64,000 nucleotides of DNA from Ralstonia sp. SET104 (GTDB lineage: Bacteria; Pseudomonadota; Gammaproteobacteria; Burkholderiales; Burkholderiaceae): contig NZ_BHVX01000007.1 in NCBI RefSeq assembly GCF_003851545.1, positions 62,001 to 126,000 of the forward strand. Direction: 5' to 3'. The translations under genes and the position numbers were made by a program. Of the stretch, positions 1-9,662 are shown in pieces (position 1 is the stretch's first letter; each line of letters starts with the position of its first letter). The notes beneath the pieces were generated by a model. It had not been told where the DNA came from and made no database searches. It saw only the letters and a list, made by a program, of their open reading frames with translations.

Positions 1-419
1 AAGCCGCGCAGTTCATTGTCGAGCAGCTTCTTGCGGGCGGGCGACAGCCCAGCGTATTCCGCGCTGTCGGCAATCGCCTTGTACTTTTCGAACAGCTCCA
101 GATCCTGGCCCAGACCCGACCAGAATTCGGTCACGCGTGGCAGGTTGGCGGCGTGTGCTTCACGCAGCGGAGGTGTGTCGACGACGGCGCTCAGGTGGCT
201 GACGATGCCCCAGGCCCGGCCCAGCGGCTCCGTGGCTTCTTCCAGCGCGGTGACCACGGTTTCCCAGCTTACCGGCGTGGTCGGGTTCTTGACCTGCGCA
301 ACCGCCGACGCGGCCTGCTCGAGCAGCACGTCAACAGCCGGTGTGATGTGTTCGGGGCGGATGTCTGCAAAGCGCGGCAGACCGGAGAAATCGAGCAGCG
401 GATTGTTGGCTTGGGTCAT
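1..419 (-). CDS. prlC: oligopeptidase A (M3 metallopeptidase), N-terminal part, cut by window edge
   Basis: The reverse strand from 419 to the left edge reads as an open protein start (MTQANNPLLDFSGLPRFADI, then a helical stretch with WETVVTALEEATEPL). This is the N-terminus of M3-family oligopeptidase A, a cytoplasmic zinc endopeptidase that degrades short peptides, including cleaved signal peptides. About 139 residues are visible of a family size near 680-700, so the HEXXH zinc site is outside the window. It lies downstream of folD on the same strand, separated by a hairpin terminator, so it probably has its own promoter in the short gap. Identification rests on the N-terminal pattern only. 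Confidence 0.85.
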   Translation of the reverse strand, partial: MTQANNPLLDFSGLPRFADIRPEHITPAVDVLLEQAASAVAQVKNPTTPVSWETVVTALEEATEPLGRAWGIVSHLSAVVDTPPLREAHAANLPRVTEFWSGLGQDLELFEKYKAIADSAEYAGLSPARKKLLDNELRG

Positions 420-451
420 GGCGGGCTGGGGTAGAAAAATCGAAGGGACAA

Positions 452-490
452 AAAAAGCGTCCGATCCAACAGGTGGGGACGCTTTTTCCG
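452..490 (-). terminator. intrinsic terminator downstream of folD
   Basis: An 11-bp inverted repeat (AAAAAGCGTCC at 452-462 with GGACGCTTTTT at 477-487) is flanked by A and T runs and so could work on both strands. It sits between the folD stop and the prlC start and would end folD transcription. Confidence 0.8.
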
Positions 491-514
491 TTTCCAACTG
501 GATCGGGGTGAAGC

Positions 515-1384
515 TTACGCCGCCAGAGCGGCTCCTTCAGCAGCGCGCTCGGCCGCTTCCAGGGTATTGATCAGCAGCATGGTGATCGTCATCGGGCCAA
601 CGCCGCCCGGCACCGGGGTGATGTAGCCCGCGACTTCTTTGACACCGGCAAAGTCGACGTCGCCGCAGAGCTTGCCGGCATCGTCTCGGTTCATGCCCAC
701 ATCGATGACGACGGCGCCCGGCTTGACCATGTCGGCGGTGATGATGTTACGGCGGCCAACGGCGGCCACGATGATGTCGGCCTCACGCGTGTGCGCAGCC
801 AGGTTGCGCGTCTTGCTGTTGCAAATGGTGATGGTGGCGCCGGCCTGCAGAAGCAGCATCGCCATTGGCTTGCCGACGATGTTCGAAGCGCCCACCACCA
901 CCGCATTGGCCCCGCGCACCGGGTAGTTGATCGATTCCAGCATCTTCATGCAGCCGTAAGGCGTGCATGGGCGGAACAGCGGGGCGCCGGTCATCAGCGC
1001 GCCGGCATTGGCGACATGGAAACCGTCGACGTCCTTCTCGGGCGCAATGGCTTCGAGCACCTTGTGGCTGTCGATGTGCTTGGGCAGCGGCAGTTGGACC
1101 AGAATGCCATGGATGCGCGGGTCGCGGTTCAGGGCATCGATGCGGCCGAGCAGGTCAGCTTCGGTCAGGTCAGCGGGGTAGCGGTCGAAGCTGGACAGAA
1201 AGCCGTTGTCTTCGCACGCCTTGATCTTGTTGCGCACGTAGACCTGGCTGGCAGGGTCTTCACCGACGAGGATGACGGCGAGGCCAGGCTGGTGGCCCCG
1301 TGCGGTCAGCGCGGCGGCGCGTTGTGCGGCCTCGGCGCGGAGTTGTTTGGCAAGCGCGTTGCCGTCAATGAGTTGGGCGGTCAT
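515..1384 (-). CDS. folD: methylenetetrahydrofolate dehydrogenase / cyclohydrolase
   Basis: This 289-residue protein matches the usual FolD length. FolD is a bifunctional cytoplasmic enzyme that oxidises 5,10-methylene-THF with NADP+ and hydrolyses the methenyl form to 10-formyl-THF, feeding purine and fMet-tRNA formylation. Visible signatures are [14 protein letters not shown] with the catalytic Lys region, the substrate-loop motif VQLPLPKHI, the Rossmann segment [17 protein letters not shown], and the C-terminal [14 protein letters not shown]. The start at 1384 agrees with the conserved N-terminus ([14 protein letters not shown]). A TATAAT-like element on the minus strand lies about 33 bp upstream (1417-1422). 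It precedes prlC but is separated from it by a terminator. Confidence 0.96.
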   Translation of the reverse strand: MTAQLIDGNALAKQLRAEAAQRAAALTARGHQPGLAVILVGEDPASQVYVRNKIKACEDNGFLSSFDRYPADLTEADLLGRIDALNRDPRIHGILVQLPLPKHIDSHKVLEAIAPEKDVDGFHVANAGALMTGAPLFRPCTPYGCMKMLESINYPVRGANAVVVGASNIVGKPMAMLLLQAGATITICNSKTRNLAAHTREADIIVAAVGRRNIITADMVKPGAVVIDVGMNRDDAGKLCGDVDFAGVKEVAGYITPVPGGVGPMTITMLLINTLEAAERAAEGAALAA

Positions 1385-1416
1385 GGCTGGGCGGAGGAGG
1401 GAGAGGGCAAACCGCG

Positions 1417-1422
1417 ATTATA
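1417..1422 (-). promoter_or_regulatory. putative -10 element of folD
   Basis: The minus strand reads TATAAT about 33 nt upstream of the folD start codon. No good -35 hexamer is evident at the expected distance, so this is only a candidate. Confidence 0.35.
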
Positions 1423-1479
1423 AATCGCCGCCTCCCTTCCGCCCGCCCGGATGATCGCTTGGCAGTTCCTGCGGCCGAA

Positions 1480-2115
1480 TCAGGCGTTGCGCGACAAGGC
1501 CAGACGCAGCAGGTCCGCCACGGTGTTCACGTTGAGCTTTTCCATGATGTTGGCGCGGTGCGCTTCCACCGTCTTGATGGAAATGCCCAGATCGTCAGCA
1601 ATCTGCTTGTTCAGGCGGCCCGCGACGATGCGCTCCAGGACTTGCTGCTCGCGCGTGGTCAGGCGGCCGAGCAGATCCTTGGCGGCCTTTTGCTCGCGGG
1701 CGACCGAGTCTTCGCTGCGGGCCTTGCTGAGCATGCGCTCAACCAGCTCGCGCAGTTCGGATTCGTCGAACGGCTTTTCGATGAAATCCACCGCGCCTTT
1801 CTTCATGGTCGACACCGCCATCGGCACGTCGCCATGGCCGGTGACGAAGACGATGGGCATGCGGCTGTTTTCGGCCACCAGGCGGTCTTGCAGCTCGGGG
1901 CCGCTCATGCCTTGCATGCGCACATCGAGGATCAGGCAGCCGACGCCTTCGCCGCGCTTGTCGTCAACCAGGAATTCTTCGGCGCTGCGATAGGTGCGCA
2001 CGGTGTAACCGTTGCCTTCGAGCAGCCACGTCAACGAGTCGCGCATGGCTTCATCGTCGTCGACGACAAACACGGTTTCGTTGCGCGGGGCAACTGCAGC
2101 GGGCGTTGCACTCAT
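1480..2115 (-). CDS. FixJ/NarL-type response regulator paired with PAS kinase
   Basis: A 211-residue two-domain regulator. The receiver spans roughly residues 14-130, with the acidic pocket VVDDDE and phospho-acceptor Asp64 in LILDVRMQGM. The C-terminal LuxR-type helix-turn-helix (about 145-205) contains LTTREQQVLERIVAGRLNKQ and the recognition region ISIKTVEAHRANIMEKL, which is characteristic of the FixJ/TodT/TtrR group. The start at 2115 has GAGGA upstream. It follows the histidine kinase gene by 41 bp on the same strand, so the two form an operon. The pair is transcribed away from aceE, so control of pyruvate dehydrogenase genes is possible but not shown. Its ligand and targets are unknown. 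Confidence 0.9.
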   Translation of the reverse strand: MSATPAAVAPRNETVFVVDDDEAMRDSLTWLLEGNGYTVRTYRSAEEFLVDDKRGEGVGCLILDVRMQGMSGPELQDRLVAENSRMPIVFVTGHGDVPMAVSTMKKGAVDFIEKPFDESELRELVERMLSKARSEDSVAREQKAAKDLLGRLTTREQQVLERIVAGRLNKQIADDLGISIKTVEAHRANIMEKLNVNTVADLLRLALSRNA

Positions 2116-2156
2116 GGAGGAGTCCTCGGATTTACGTTCTACGTTTTAAAAGCGAT

Positions 2157-4733
2157 TTACAGCGGATTCAGCGGCAGGATGATTTTAAACGTACAGCCGA
2201 TGCCGTCGGCGTTGTTTTCGACCCAGAGCCTGCCGAGGTGGGATTCTATGATGGAGCGGCAGATATTGAGCCCCATGCCCATACCGTCGGATTTGGTGCT
2301 GAAGAAGGGCTCGAACAGGCGCTCCTTGGTGCTGTCGTCCACGCCCGGGCCCTGGTCGATCACTTCGATCAGGACGGAGTTTTCGGGGTCGTCGATCAGG
2401 TTGGCGTGCAGGCGCAGGACGCTGGCGGCGCGCAGGCGCGGGTGAGCGGCCATGGCTTCAGCGGCGTTCTTGAGCAGGTTGACGAGCACCTGCTCGATCA
2501 ACACCGGGTCGACATACAGATGCGGCAGGTCGCCCGGCAGGCGCGTGAGGATGGTGATGCCGCGCCGCGTGGCTTCCAGCTCGGCCAAGCCGACTGCATC
2601 GGCCACGATTTCGCGCAGGTCGGATTCGCGCCGCTGCGGCTGGCTTCGCTTCACGAAGCCGCGGATACGCTGGATGATGGTGCCGGCACGCACGGCCTGG
2701 GCGGAGGTCTTTTCGAGCACCGGAATCAGCTCTTCCGGCGTGCTGCGCCCGGACTTCAGACGGCCGACCGCGCCCATGCAGTAGTTGTTGATGGCGGCCA
2801 GTGGCTGGTTCAGCTCGTGTGCCAGCGACGATGCCATTTCACCCATCGTTGTCAGGCGGCTGGTGAACTGCAGCCGCTCTTCGTGCTGGCGCGTCATTTC
2901 TTCTGCGGCCTTGCGCATGGTGATGTCGGTGGCAATCTGCATCTGCGCCAGGTGCCCGTCCACCCATTGGATGTAGCGGCGCCGCACTTCAAACCACTTC
3001 TGCATCGACGGCACATAGATTTCGCGCGCGTCAGCCGCATGCGGCGTCAGTTCGGAGGCGGGCAGGCCGGCGTAGGCATCCACCAGGTCGAGTGCATCGC
3101 TGGACACGTCTTCCGTGTTGACGTCATTGCCGGAGAGCTGCAGATGCCCGAATGCCTCCCAGCCGAAAAGCTGGCGGTAGTAGCGGTTGGCGAACAGCAG
3201 TTCGGCCTTGTCGGTCGAGAGCACGGAAACGGCGGCGTCCAGGCTTTCCAGCACGGTGGTGAAACGGTCGTGCGCGGCGGCCAAGTCTTCGCGCGCGCGC
3301 TTGGGCTCGGTAATGTCGGTAATCGAGCTCATCCAGCCTGTGTGCCGGCCACGTGCGTCGATCAGCGGTGAGACGTACATCCGTGCGTAAAAGCTGGTGC
3401 CGTCGCGGCGCATCATGCGCAATTCCATACCGTTGGCGGGCGCCTTGCCGCGCAGGGTCAGCTCGATGTGCTTCTGCATCTCGCCAACCTCATTGGGCGG
3501 CCAGTACGGGAAAGGCGGCATGCGGCCGACCAACTCGGCCTCCGTCCAGCCGATCATGCGGCAGAACGCCGGGTTCACGTAGGTGATGCGGCCGTTGAGG
3601 TCAAGGGAGCGCATGCCGATCACCATGGAGTTCTCCATGGCACGTCGGAACGAGGTTTCCGCCAGCAGAGCGCGTTGCGCTTCGGAGCGGCGGCTGGTGT
3701 GGCGCCATACGCTCCAGAGGCTCCAGATCACAAAGCACGACAGGCCGGCCACCAGCCACATCAGCATGTTGTTTGGCAGATTGGACGGCGCCGGATACGC
3801 CTCTGCCCGCAACGACAGCGAATGCCCAGGCGGATCCAATAGCACCTCGTACGACGCGGCCGCCTTGGGCACCGGCCGCAGCGACGTGCTGGCGCGGATC
3901 ACGTTGTTCTTGTCGACCAGCGAGAAGCGGTAGCGATCGGTCAGCTCACCCGGCAGCAATTGCGTGAGGATGCCCGTCACGGAGTACATGGCGCCGACAG
4001 TGCCGAGGAACTCGTTGTCCCGAACGATCGGCACTTCCATGAGCATGAAGCTCTCGCCGCGCTCGTTCTGGATGGGGCGCGAGTAGACGGCGCGCTGCGT
4101 TTCACGCGCGGCATCGTAGGCGAACTGGATTTCGGATTCGAGCGGGTGGTCACGCGTTTCGCGCACGCGCGTGGTGAATTCGGAATTGGACGGGAATGCC
4201 CAGCGCGGGCGGCGCGTGGCATCCAGCCAATTGATGAAGACCAACTCGGGGTTCTCGCGCAGCAACTGGCGGGCAGCATCGCGATAGGCGCTCGGGTCGA
4301 GCTGCGCGGCGCCAATGTCGCGCGCCAGGGCGGCTACCTGATCCTGGTTGCTTTGCAGGGACAGGCGCACCTTCTGCTCGGCCCAGGCGGCATCGCGGTA
4401 GAGGGCGTCGCGCTGTTGCTGCACCTCGGTGGCGTGCAGTTGGTACAGGATGAAGATCATTGCGCCGGCGAACAAAACGATGGCCACCAGCGGGATGAAC
4501 ATGAACCAGTTGGTCGTCCACAGGCGGCCCAGGCGCGTCAGCCACAGGCGGCGCGGCATGTTTGGGCTGACGACTTCATCGGACGGCAGCTCGGGCGCAT
4601 TCACGGAAATGGGCGCAGGCACGGCAGGCGGTGACGGCTCGGACTTGGCGGCCGGATCCTGCGAGGCGTGGGAGGGGGCAAGCATGATAGGCGGGCGAAC
4701 GCCGGAATTCTGCGGAGGTAAAAGAGTGGACAT
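2157..4733 (-). CDS. membrane-bound PAS sensor histidine kinase
   Basis: The start is placed at 4733 (MSTLLPPQNS), giving about 858 residues; the reading frame stays open 37 codons further upstream but without a convincing start. Order: Pro-rich cytoplasmic N-terminus (1-60), membrane segment 75-97, a periplasmic domain of about 220 residues that looks like a double-Cache type sensor, membrane segment 322-342, PAS domain 1 (about 361-475, ending SSITDITEPK), PAS domain 2 (about 488-605, ending QIATDITMRKAAEE), then a HisKA domain with phospho-His638 in SSLAHELNQPLAAIN and a HATPase with VIDQGPGVDD and GMGMGLNICRSI. The LAHELNQPL H-box is typical of FixL-like kinases. It partners the downstream FixJ-like regulator. 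The signal it senses is unknown. Confidence 0.9.
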   Translation of the reverse strand: MSTLLPPQNSGVRPPIMLAPSHASQDPAAKSEPSPPAVPAPISVNAPELPSDEVVSPNMPRRLWLTRLGRLWTTNWFMFIPLVAIVLFAGAMIFILYQLHATEVQQQRDALYRDAAWAEQKVRLSLQSNQDQVAALARDIGAAQLDPSAYRDAARQLLRENPELVFINWLDATRRPRWAFPSNSEFTTRVRETRDHPLESEIQFAYDAARETQRAVYSRPIQNERGESFMLMEVPIVRDNEFLGTVGAMYSVTGILTQLLPGELTDRYRFSLVDKNNVIRASTSLRPVPKAAASYEVLLDPPGHSLSLRAEAYPAPSNLPNNMLMWLVAGLSCFVIWSLWSVWRHTSRRSEAQRALLAETSFRRAMENSMVIGMRSLDLNGRITYVNPAFCRMIGWTEAELVGRMPPFPYWPPNEVGEMQKHIELTLRGKAPANGMELRMMRRDGTSFYARMYVSPLIDARGRHTGWMSSITDITEPKRAREDLAAAHDRFTTVLESLDAAVSVLSTDKAELLFANRYYRQLFGWEAFGHLQLSGNDVNTEDVSSDALDLVDAYAGLPASELTPHAADAREIYVPSMQKWFEVRRRYIQWVDGHLAQMQIATDITMRKAAEEMTRQHEERLQFTSRLTTMGEMASSLAHELNQPLAAINNYCMGAVGRLKSGRSTPEELIPVLEKTSAQAVRAGTIIQRIRGFVKRSQPQRRESDLREIVADAVGLAELEATRRGITILTRLPGDLPHLYVDPVLIEQVLVNLLKNAAEAMAAHPRLRAASVLRLHANLIDDPENSVLIEVIDQGPGVDDSTKERLFEPFFSTKSDGMGMGLNICRSIIESHLGRLWVENNADGIGCTFKIILPLNPL

Positions 4734-5045
4734 CTGTGCAACTGCGCAAAACCAAGTGTAACGGCAATTAACTTGCTGGTCGCTTGGGGAAATCGCTTGG
4801 TGAGGTGTCTCGGTCGCTCGAAAAATGCTGCGGTGCAATGTCAAAAGTGATTTGTTTTGCGTCGCCGCAATATTTCATATTATAAAAAACCATATCGCAA
4901 TTTGAAAATTCCGCTTGTGCTGCATTCGGGGGTGCCCATAGAATCAGCGCAAAAGTCGGGGTGGCCCCGTGCATGCGTGCGAACGCGCACTGGTGGGCGC
5001 CTCACAAGAGACGCAACTACCGTTACTGCTACCAAGGAGACCGCC
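4734..5045. promoter_or_regulatory. divergent intergenic region between the PAS kinase gene and aceE
   Basis: About 312 bp without a gene, with an AT-rich core around 4855-4915 that contrasts with the GC-rich surroundings. A plausible plus-strand promoter is TTGTGC (4915-4920), an 18-bp spacer and TAGAAT (4939-4944), which would leave a leader of about 95 nt before aceE. A second AT-rich block (ATATTATAA near 4878-4886) could serve either strand. No clear PdhR-type operator was recognised by eye. Confidence 0.4.
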
Positions 5046-7736
5046 ATGTCGGCCGTACCAGAACAAGTCCTGGGTGCCACGAGCGCCAGCGACGTTGATC
5101 CCCAGGAAACGAAGGAGTGGCTGGAGGCGCTGCAAGGCGTCATCGGCGCGGAAGGCCCGCAGCGCGCGGCGTTCCTCCTCGACAAACAGATCGAGTACGC
5201 ACGCATCAACGGCGTGACGTCTCCGCTGCACGCAGAAACCCCCTATATCAATACGATCCCGGTCGAGAACCAGGACCGCATTCCCGGCAACCAGGAAATC
5301 GAGCACCGCATCCGCTCGTACACGCGCTGGAACGCCATGGCGATGGTGCTGCGCGCGAACAAGGACACCAACGTTGGTGGCCATATCTCGTCGTTCGCCT
5401 CGGCAGCCACACTGTATGACGTCGGCTACAACCACTTCTGGCACGCCCCGTCGGACAAGCACGGCGGCGACATGGTTTTCGTGCAGGGGCACTCGGCGCC
5501 GGGCGTGTACTCGCGCGCATTCCTGCTGGGCCGCCTGACCGAGAACCAGCTCGACAGCTTCCGTCAGGAAGTGGACGGCCACGGCATTTCGTCGTATCCG
5601 CACCCGTGGCTGATGCCGGATTTCTGGCAGTTCCCCACCGTGTCGATGGGCCTGGGCCCGATCATGGCGATCTACCAGGCACGCTTCACCAAGTACCTGG
5701 CCAGCCGCGGCCTGATCCAGAACTGGGAAAACCGCAAAGTCTGGGCCTTCCTGGGCGACGGTGAAACTGACGAGCCGGAATCGCTGGGCGCGATCGGTAT
5801 GGCCGGCCGCGAGAAACTGGACAACCTCGTCTTCGTGATCAACTGCAACCTGCAGCGCCTGGACGGCCCAGTGCGCGGCAACGGCAAGATCATCCAGGAG
5901 CTGGAGAGCGAATTCCGCGGCGCCGGCTGGAACGTCATCAAGGTCATCTGGGGCAGCCGCTGGGATCAACTGCTGGCGCGCGACACCAAGGGCCTGCTGA
6001 TGAGCCGCATGATGGAGTGCGTCGACGGCGAGTACCAGACCTTCAAGTCCAAGAGCGGCGCCTACGTGCGCGAGTTCTTCTTCAACACGCCGGAACTCAA
6101 GGCCATGGTGGCCGACTGGTCCGACGACGATATCTGGGCGCTGAACCGCGGCGGCCATGATCCGCACAAGATTTACGCGGCGTTCCAATCGGCGAGCAAC
6201 CACAAGGGCCAGCCGACCGTCATCCTCGCCAAGACCATCAAGGGCTATGGCATGGGCGAAGCGGGTGAGGCGATGAACATCGCTCACCAGCAGAAGAAGA
6301 TGCCGGTGGATGCCATTCGCAAGCTGCGCGATCGCTTCAACATCCCCGTTGCTGACGACCAGCTCGAGCACGTCCCGTACGTCAAGTTCGAAGAAGGCTC
6401 GAAGGAGCTCGAATACATGCGCCGCGCCCGCATGGACCTGGGCGGCTACCTGCCGGCCCGCCGCCAGAAGGCTGACGCGCTGCAAATTCCCGCACTGGCT
6501 GCGTTCGACGCGCTGCTCAAGGCCACCGGCGAGGGCCGCGAAGTGTCCACCACGATGGCCTTCGTGCGCATTCTGAACATCCTGCTGAAAGACAAGAACG
6601 TCGGTAAGCACGTTGTGCCCATCGTGCCGGATGAGTCCCGCACGTTCGGCATGGAAGGTCTGTTCCGCCAGGTCGGTATCTGGAACCAGGAAGGCCAGAA
6701 GTACGTGCCGCAGGATCACGACCAACTGATGTTCTACAAGGAATCGCAGACGGGTCAGGTGCTGCAGGAAGGCATCAACGAAGCCGGCGCCATGTGCGAC
6801 TGGATCGCGGCCGCCACGTCGTATTCGACGCATGGCGTGGCGATGATCCCGTTCTACATCTATTACTCGATGTTCGGCATCCAGCGTATCGGCGACCTCT
6901 GCTGGGCCGCTGGCGACATGCGCTCGCGCGGCTTCCTGCTGGGCGGTACCGCTGGCCGCACCACGCTGAACGGCGAAGGCCTGCAGCACGAAGACGGTCA
7001 CTCGCACGTGTACCACGCCGCCATCCCGAACTGCATCTCGTATGACCCGACCTTCCAGTACGAACTGGCTGTGGTAGTGCAAGACGGCCTGCGCCGCATG
7101 TATGTCGAGCAGGAAGACGTCTACTACTACCTGACGGTGATGAACGAGAACTACGAGCACCCGGAAATGCCGGCGGGTGTCGAGGGCGACATCATCAAGG
7201 GGATGTACCAGTTCAAGAAGGGCGTCGAGAACAGCAACGCGCCGCGCGTGCAACTGCTGGGCTCGGGCACGATCTTCCGCGAGGTGATTGCCGCCGCTGA
7301 GCTGCTCAAGAAGGACTGGGGCGTGGAATCCGACCTGTGGGGCTGCCCGAGCTTTACCGAGCTGGCCCGCGAAGGCAATGCCACCGCACGCTGGAACCTG
7401 CTCAACCCGACCGAACCGCAACGTGAGTCGCACGTTGAGAAGCTGCTCAAGAACGCACGCGGCCCGGTCATCGCTTCGACCGACTACGTCCGTACCTTCG
7501 CCGAGCAAATCCGCGCGTTCGTGCCGCGTCGCTACGTGGTGCTGGGCACCGACGGCTTCGGCCGCTCGGATACCCGCGAGAAGCTGCGTCACTTCTTCGA
7601 GGTGGATCGCTACTGGGTGACCGTCGCGTCGCTCAAGGCGCTCGCCGATGAAGGCGTGCTGCCGCGCGAAAAGGTGGCCGAGGCACTGAAGAAGTACAAC
7701 CTCGATCCGAACAAGCCCAACCCGATGACCGTATAA
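5046..7736 (+). CDS. aceE: pyruvate dehydrogenase E1 component (homodimeric type)
   Basis: The start is ATG 5046 (MSAVPEQVLG), preceded by AAGGAG at good spacing; the frame is open upstream but that part is leader. The product of 896 residues matches the homodimeric bacterial E1, which decarboxylates pyruvate with thiamine diphosphate and reductively acetylates the E2 lipoyl groups. The ThDP/Mg motif begins at GDGETDEPES (residues 237-246) and closes with INCN near 267. Other family hallmarks are VFVQGHSAPGVYSRAF and the C-terminal VLGTDGFGRSDTREKLR. It is the first gene of a plus-strand cluster with aceF, a proteasome-like gene and lpdA. The long antisense frame over this gene is a codon-bias artefact. 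Confidence 0.97.
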   Translation: MSAVPEQVLGATSASDVDPQETKEWLEALQGVIGAEGPQRAAFLLDKQIEYARINGVTSPLHAETPYINTIPVENQDRIPGNQEIEHRIRSYTRWNAMAMVLRANKDTNVGGHISSFASAATLYDVGYNHFWHAPSDKHGGDMVFVQGHSAPGVYSRAFLLGRLTENQLDSFRQEVDGHGISSYPHPWLMPDFWQFPTVSMGLGPIMAIYQARFTKYLASRGLIQNWENRKVWAFLGDGETDEPESLGAIGMAGREKLDNLVFVINCNLQRLDGPVRGNGKIIQELESEFRGAGWNVIKVIWGSRWDQLLARDTKGLLMSRMMECVDGEYQTFKSKSGAYVREFFFNTPELKAMVADWSDDDIWALNRGGHDPHKIYAAFQSASNHKGQPTVILAKTIKGYGMGEAGEAMNIAHQQKKMPVDAIRKLRDRFNIPVADDQLEHVPYVKFEEGSKELEYMRRARMDLGGYLPARRQKADALQIPALAAFDALLKATGEGREVSTTMAFVRILNILLKDKNVGKHVVPIVPDESRTFGMEGLFRQVGIWNQEGQKYVPQDHDQLMFYKESQTGQVLQEGINEAGAMCDWIAAATSYSTHGVAMIPFYIYYSMFGIQRIGDLCWAAGDMRSRGFLLGGTAGRTTLNGEGLQHEDGHSHVYHAAIPNCISYDPTFQYELAVVVQDGLRRMYVEQEDVYYYLTVMNENYEHPEMPAGVEGDIIKGMYQFKKGVENSNAPRVQLLGSGTIFREVIAAAELLKKDWGVESDLWGCPSFTELAREGNATARWNLLNPTEPQRESHVEKLLKNARGPVIASTDYVRTFAEQIRAFVPRRYVVLGTDGFGRSDTREKLRHFFEVDRYWVTVASLKALADEGVLPREKVAEALKKYNLDPNKPNPMTV

Positions 7737-7889
7737 CGGAGCCGCCGGGCGCGCAGGTTGCGTCCCGGCCGGTCACCGCCCCGGCAGACTTTGTCGCGAC
7801 GTGCATTTGCCTGCACGATGCGGTAGCCTGCGGAGCGCGCGTGTCCACCGCCGGATGCTCTCGCCGCCAGACCCTCTGGAGACCGAAGA
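7737..7889 (+). other. aceE-aceF intercistronic region with small hairpin
   Basis: This 153-bp spacer contains CGTGCA (7800-7805) and TGCACG (7812-7817) as a compact inverted repeat. There is no T-run, so it is more likely an mRNA-processing or stability element than a terminator. The aceF Shine-Dalgarno sequence GGAGA lies just before 7890. Confidence 0.35.
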
Positions 7890-9569
7890 ATGAGTCAAGT
7901 CGTAGAAATCAAGGTGCCGGACATCGGCGACTACAAAGATATCCCGGTGATCGAAGTGCTGGTGAAGGCGGGCGATACCGTCAAAGCCGAGGATTCGCTG
8001 GTTACGCTGGAGTCGGACAAGGCGACCATGGACGTGCCGTCGCCCAAGAGCGGCGTCGTCAAGGAAGTGAAGGTCAAGGTGGGCGACACGGTGTCGGAAG
8101 GCTCGCTGGTGGTGCTGCTCGAAGAGCAGGGCGCTGCCGCTGCTCCGGCGCCTGCCGCACAAGCTCCGGCACCGGCTCCGGCCGCTGCTGCACCGGCACC
8201 CACACCCGCTGCACAAGCTCCGGCCCCCGCGCCGGCGGCCGCAGGTGGCGGCACGGTTGAAGTGAAGGTTCCGGATATTGGCGATTACACCGACGTGCCG
8301 GTCATCGAGATCAGCGTGAAGGTGGGCGACAAGGTGGAAGCCGAGCAGTCGCTGATCACGCTCGAATCGGACAAGGCCACCATGGATGTGCCGTCGCCGG
8401 CTGCGGGCACCGTCAAGGAAATCCGCGTGAAGGTGGGCGATGCAGTGTCGCAAGGCACGCTGATCGTCGTGCTCGAAGGTGCTGGTGGCGCGGCTGCTGC
8501 ACCCGCATCGACACAAGCGGCACAAGCTTCGGCGCCCGCACCGGCTGCTGCCGCACCGAGCCCGGCACCCGCTGCTGCGCCCGCTGCCGCTCCGGCCGCG
8601 GCACCCGCTACATACACCGCCGACACTGTCGGCACGGTGGGCAAGGCCGCCCACGCCAGCCCGTCAGTGCGCAAGTACGCGCGTGACCTGGGTGTGAACG
8701 TGAATCTCGTTGGCGGCACGGGCCCGAAGAATCGCATCACGCAGGAAGACGTGCAGCGTTACGTCAAAGGCGTGATGAGCGGCCAGGCTGCTGCGCCGGG
8801 CAAGGCTGCCGCAGGTGCACCGGCTGGTGGTGGCGAGTTGAACCTGCTGCCGTGGCCGAAGGTGGATTTCACCAAGTTCGGCCCGGTCGATCCGAAGCCG
8901 CTGTCGCGCATCAAGAAGATCTCGGGCGCGAACCTGCACCGCAACTGGGTCATGATCCCGCACGTCACCAACAACGACGAAGCGGATATCACCGACCTCG
9001 AAGCCCTGCGCGTGACGCTGAACAAGGAAAACGAAAAGGCCGGCGTGAAGTTCACGATGCTGGCGTTCGTGATCAAGGCGGTGGTCGGCGCGCTAAAGAA
9101 ATTCCCGACCTTCAACGCCAGCCTGGACGGCGACAACCTGGTCTTCAAGCAGTACTTCCACATCGGCTTTGCGGCCGATACGCCCAACGGGCTGATGGTG
9201 CCGGTGATCCGCGATGCCGACAAGAAGGGCCTGGTCGACATCGCACGCGAAATGGCCGAGCTTTCGAAGGCTGCGCGTGACGGCAAGCTCAAGCCGGACC
9301 AGATGCAGGGCGGCTGCTTCTCGATCTCTTCGCTGGGCGGCATTGGTGGCACCAACTTCACGCCGATCATCAACGCACCGGAAGTGGCCATCCTCGGCTT
9401 GTCGCGTGGCTATCAGAAGCCGGTCTGGGACGGCAAGCAGTTCGTGCCGCGCCTGACGCTGCCGCTGTCGTTGTCGTACGATCATCGCGTGATCGACGGG
9501 GCGGAAGCTGCGCGCTTCAATGCGTATCTGGCCAGCGTGCTGGCGGACTTCCGCCGCGTCAGCCTGTAA
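7890..9569 (+). CDS. aceF: dihydrolipoamide acetyltransferase, pyruvate dehydrogenase E2
   Basis: This 559-residue E2 forms the core of the pyruvate dehydrogenase complex and transfers acetyl from lipoyl-lysine to CoA. Domains: lipoyl domain 1 (1-78, lipoyl Lys44 in ESDKATMDVP), an Ala/Pro linker, lipoyl domain 2 (about 122-200, Lys162 in the same motif), a second Ala/Pro linker, a peripheral subunit-binding domain (about 252-292, ASPSVRKYARDLGV), and the acetyltransferase domain ending with the catalytic LSYDHRVIDGAEAARF (His532, Asp536). Two lipoyl domains are usual in Ralstonia/Cupriavidus relatives, against three in E. coli. GGAGA precedes the ATG. Confidence 0.97.
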   Translation: MSQVVEIKVPDIGDYKDIPVIEVLVKAGDTVKAEDSLVTLESDKATMDVPSPKSGVVKEVKVKVGDTVSEGSLVVLLEEQGAAAAPAPAAQAPAPAPAAAAPAPTPAAQAPAPAPAAAGGGTVEVKVPDIGDYTDVPVIEISVKVGDKVEAEQSLITLESDKATMDVPSPAAGTVKEIRVKVGDAVSQGTLIVVLEGAGGAAAAPASTQAAQASAPAPAAAAPSPAPAAAPAAAPAAAPATYTADTVGTVGKAAHASPSVRKYARDLGVNVNLVGGTGPKNRITQEDVQRYVKGVMSGQAAAPGKAAAGAPAGGGELNLLPWPKVDFTKFGPVDPKPLSRIKKISGANLHRNWVMIPHVTNNDEADITDLEALRVTLNKENEKAGVKFTMLAFVIKAVVGALKKFPTFNASLDGDNLVFKQYFHIGFAADTPNGLMVPVIRDADKKGLVDIAREMAELSKAARDGKLKPDQMQGGCFSISSLGGIGGTNFTPIINAPEVAILGLSRGYQKPVWDGKQFVPRLTLPLSLSYDHRVIDGAEAARFNAYLASVLADFRRVSL

Positions 9570-9582
9570 GCCCGTACGGGTG

Positions 9583-9616
9583 CGGCACGCATCTGGCTTC
9601 TGGCCTGTGCGTGCCG
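9583..9616 (+). other. stem-loop between aceF and the proteasome-like gene
   Basis: A perfect 9-bp inverted repeat, CGGCACGCA (9583-9591) and TGCGTGCCG (9608-9616), lies 13 bp after the aceF stop. No T-run follows, so it is probably an mRNA-stability or processing hairpin rather than a terminator. Confidence 0.45.
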
Positions 9617-9662
9617 ACCCACATGGGTTTGCAGCGGTCGGCGGATTTTTCGCGAGGACGAC

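Noticed and set aside
4944-7592. 882-codon open frame antisense to aceE
   Set aside because: The aceE frame is unambiguous and the antisense product has only His/Arg/Ala-rich composition.
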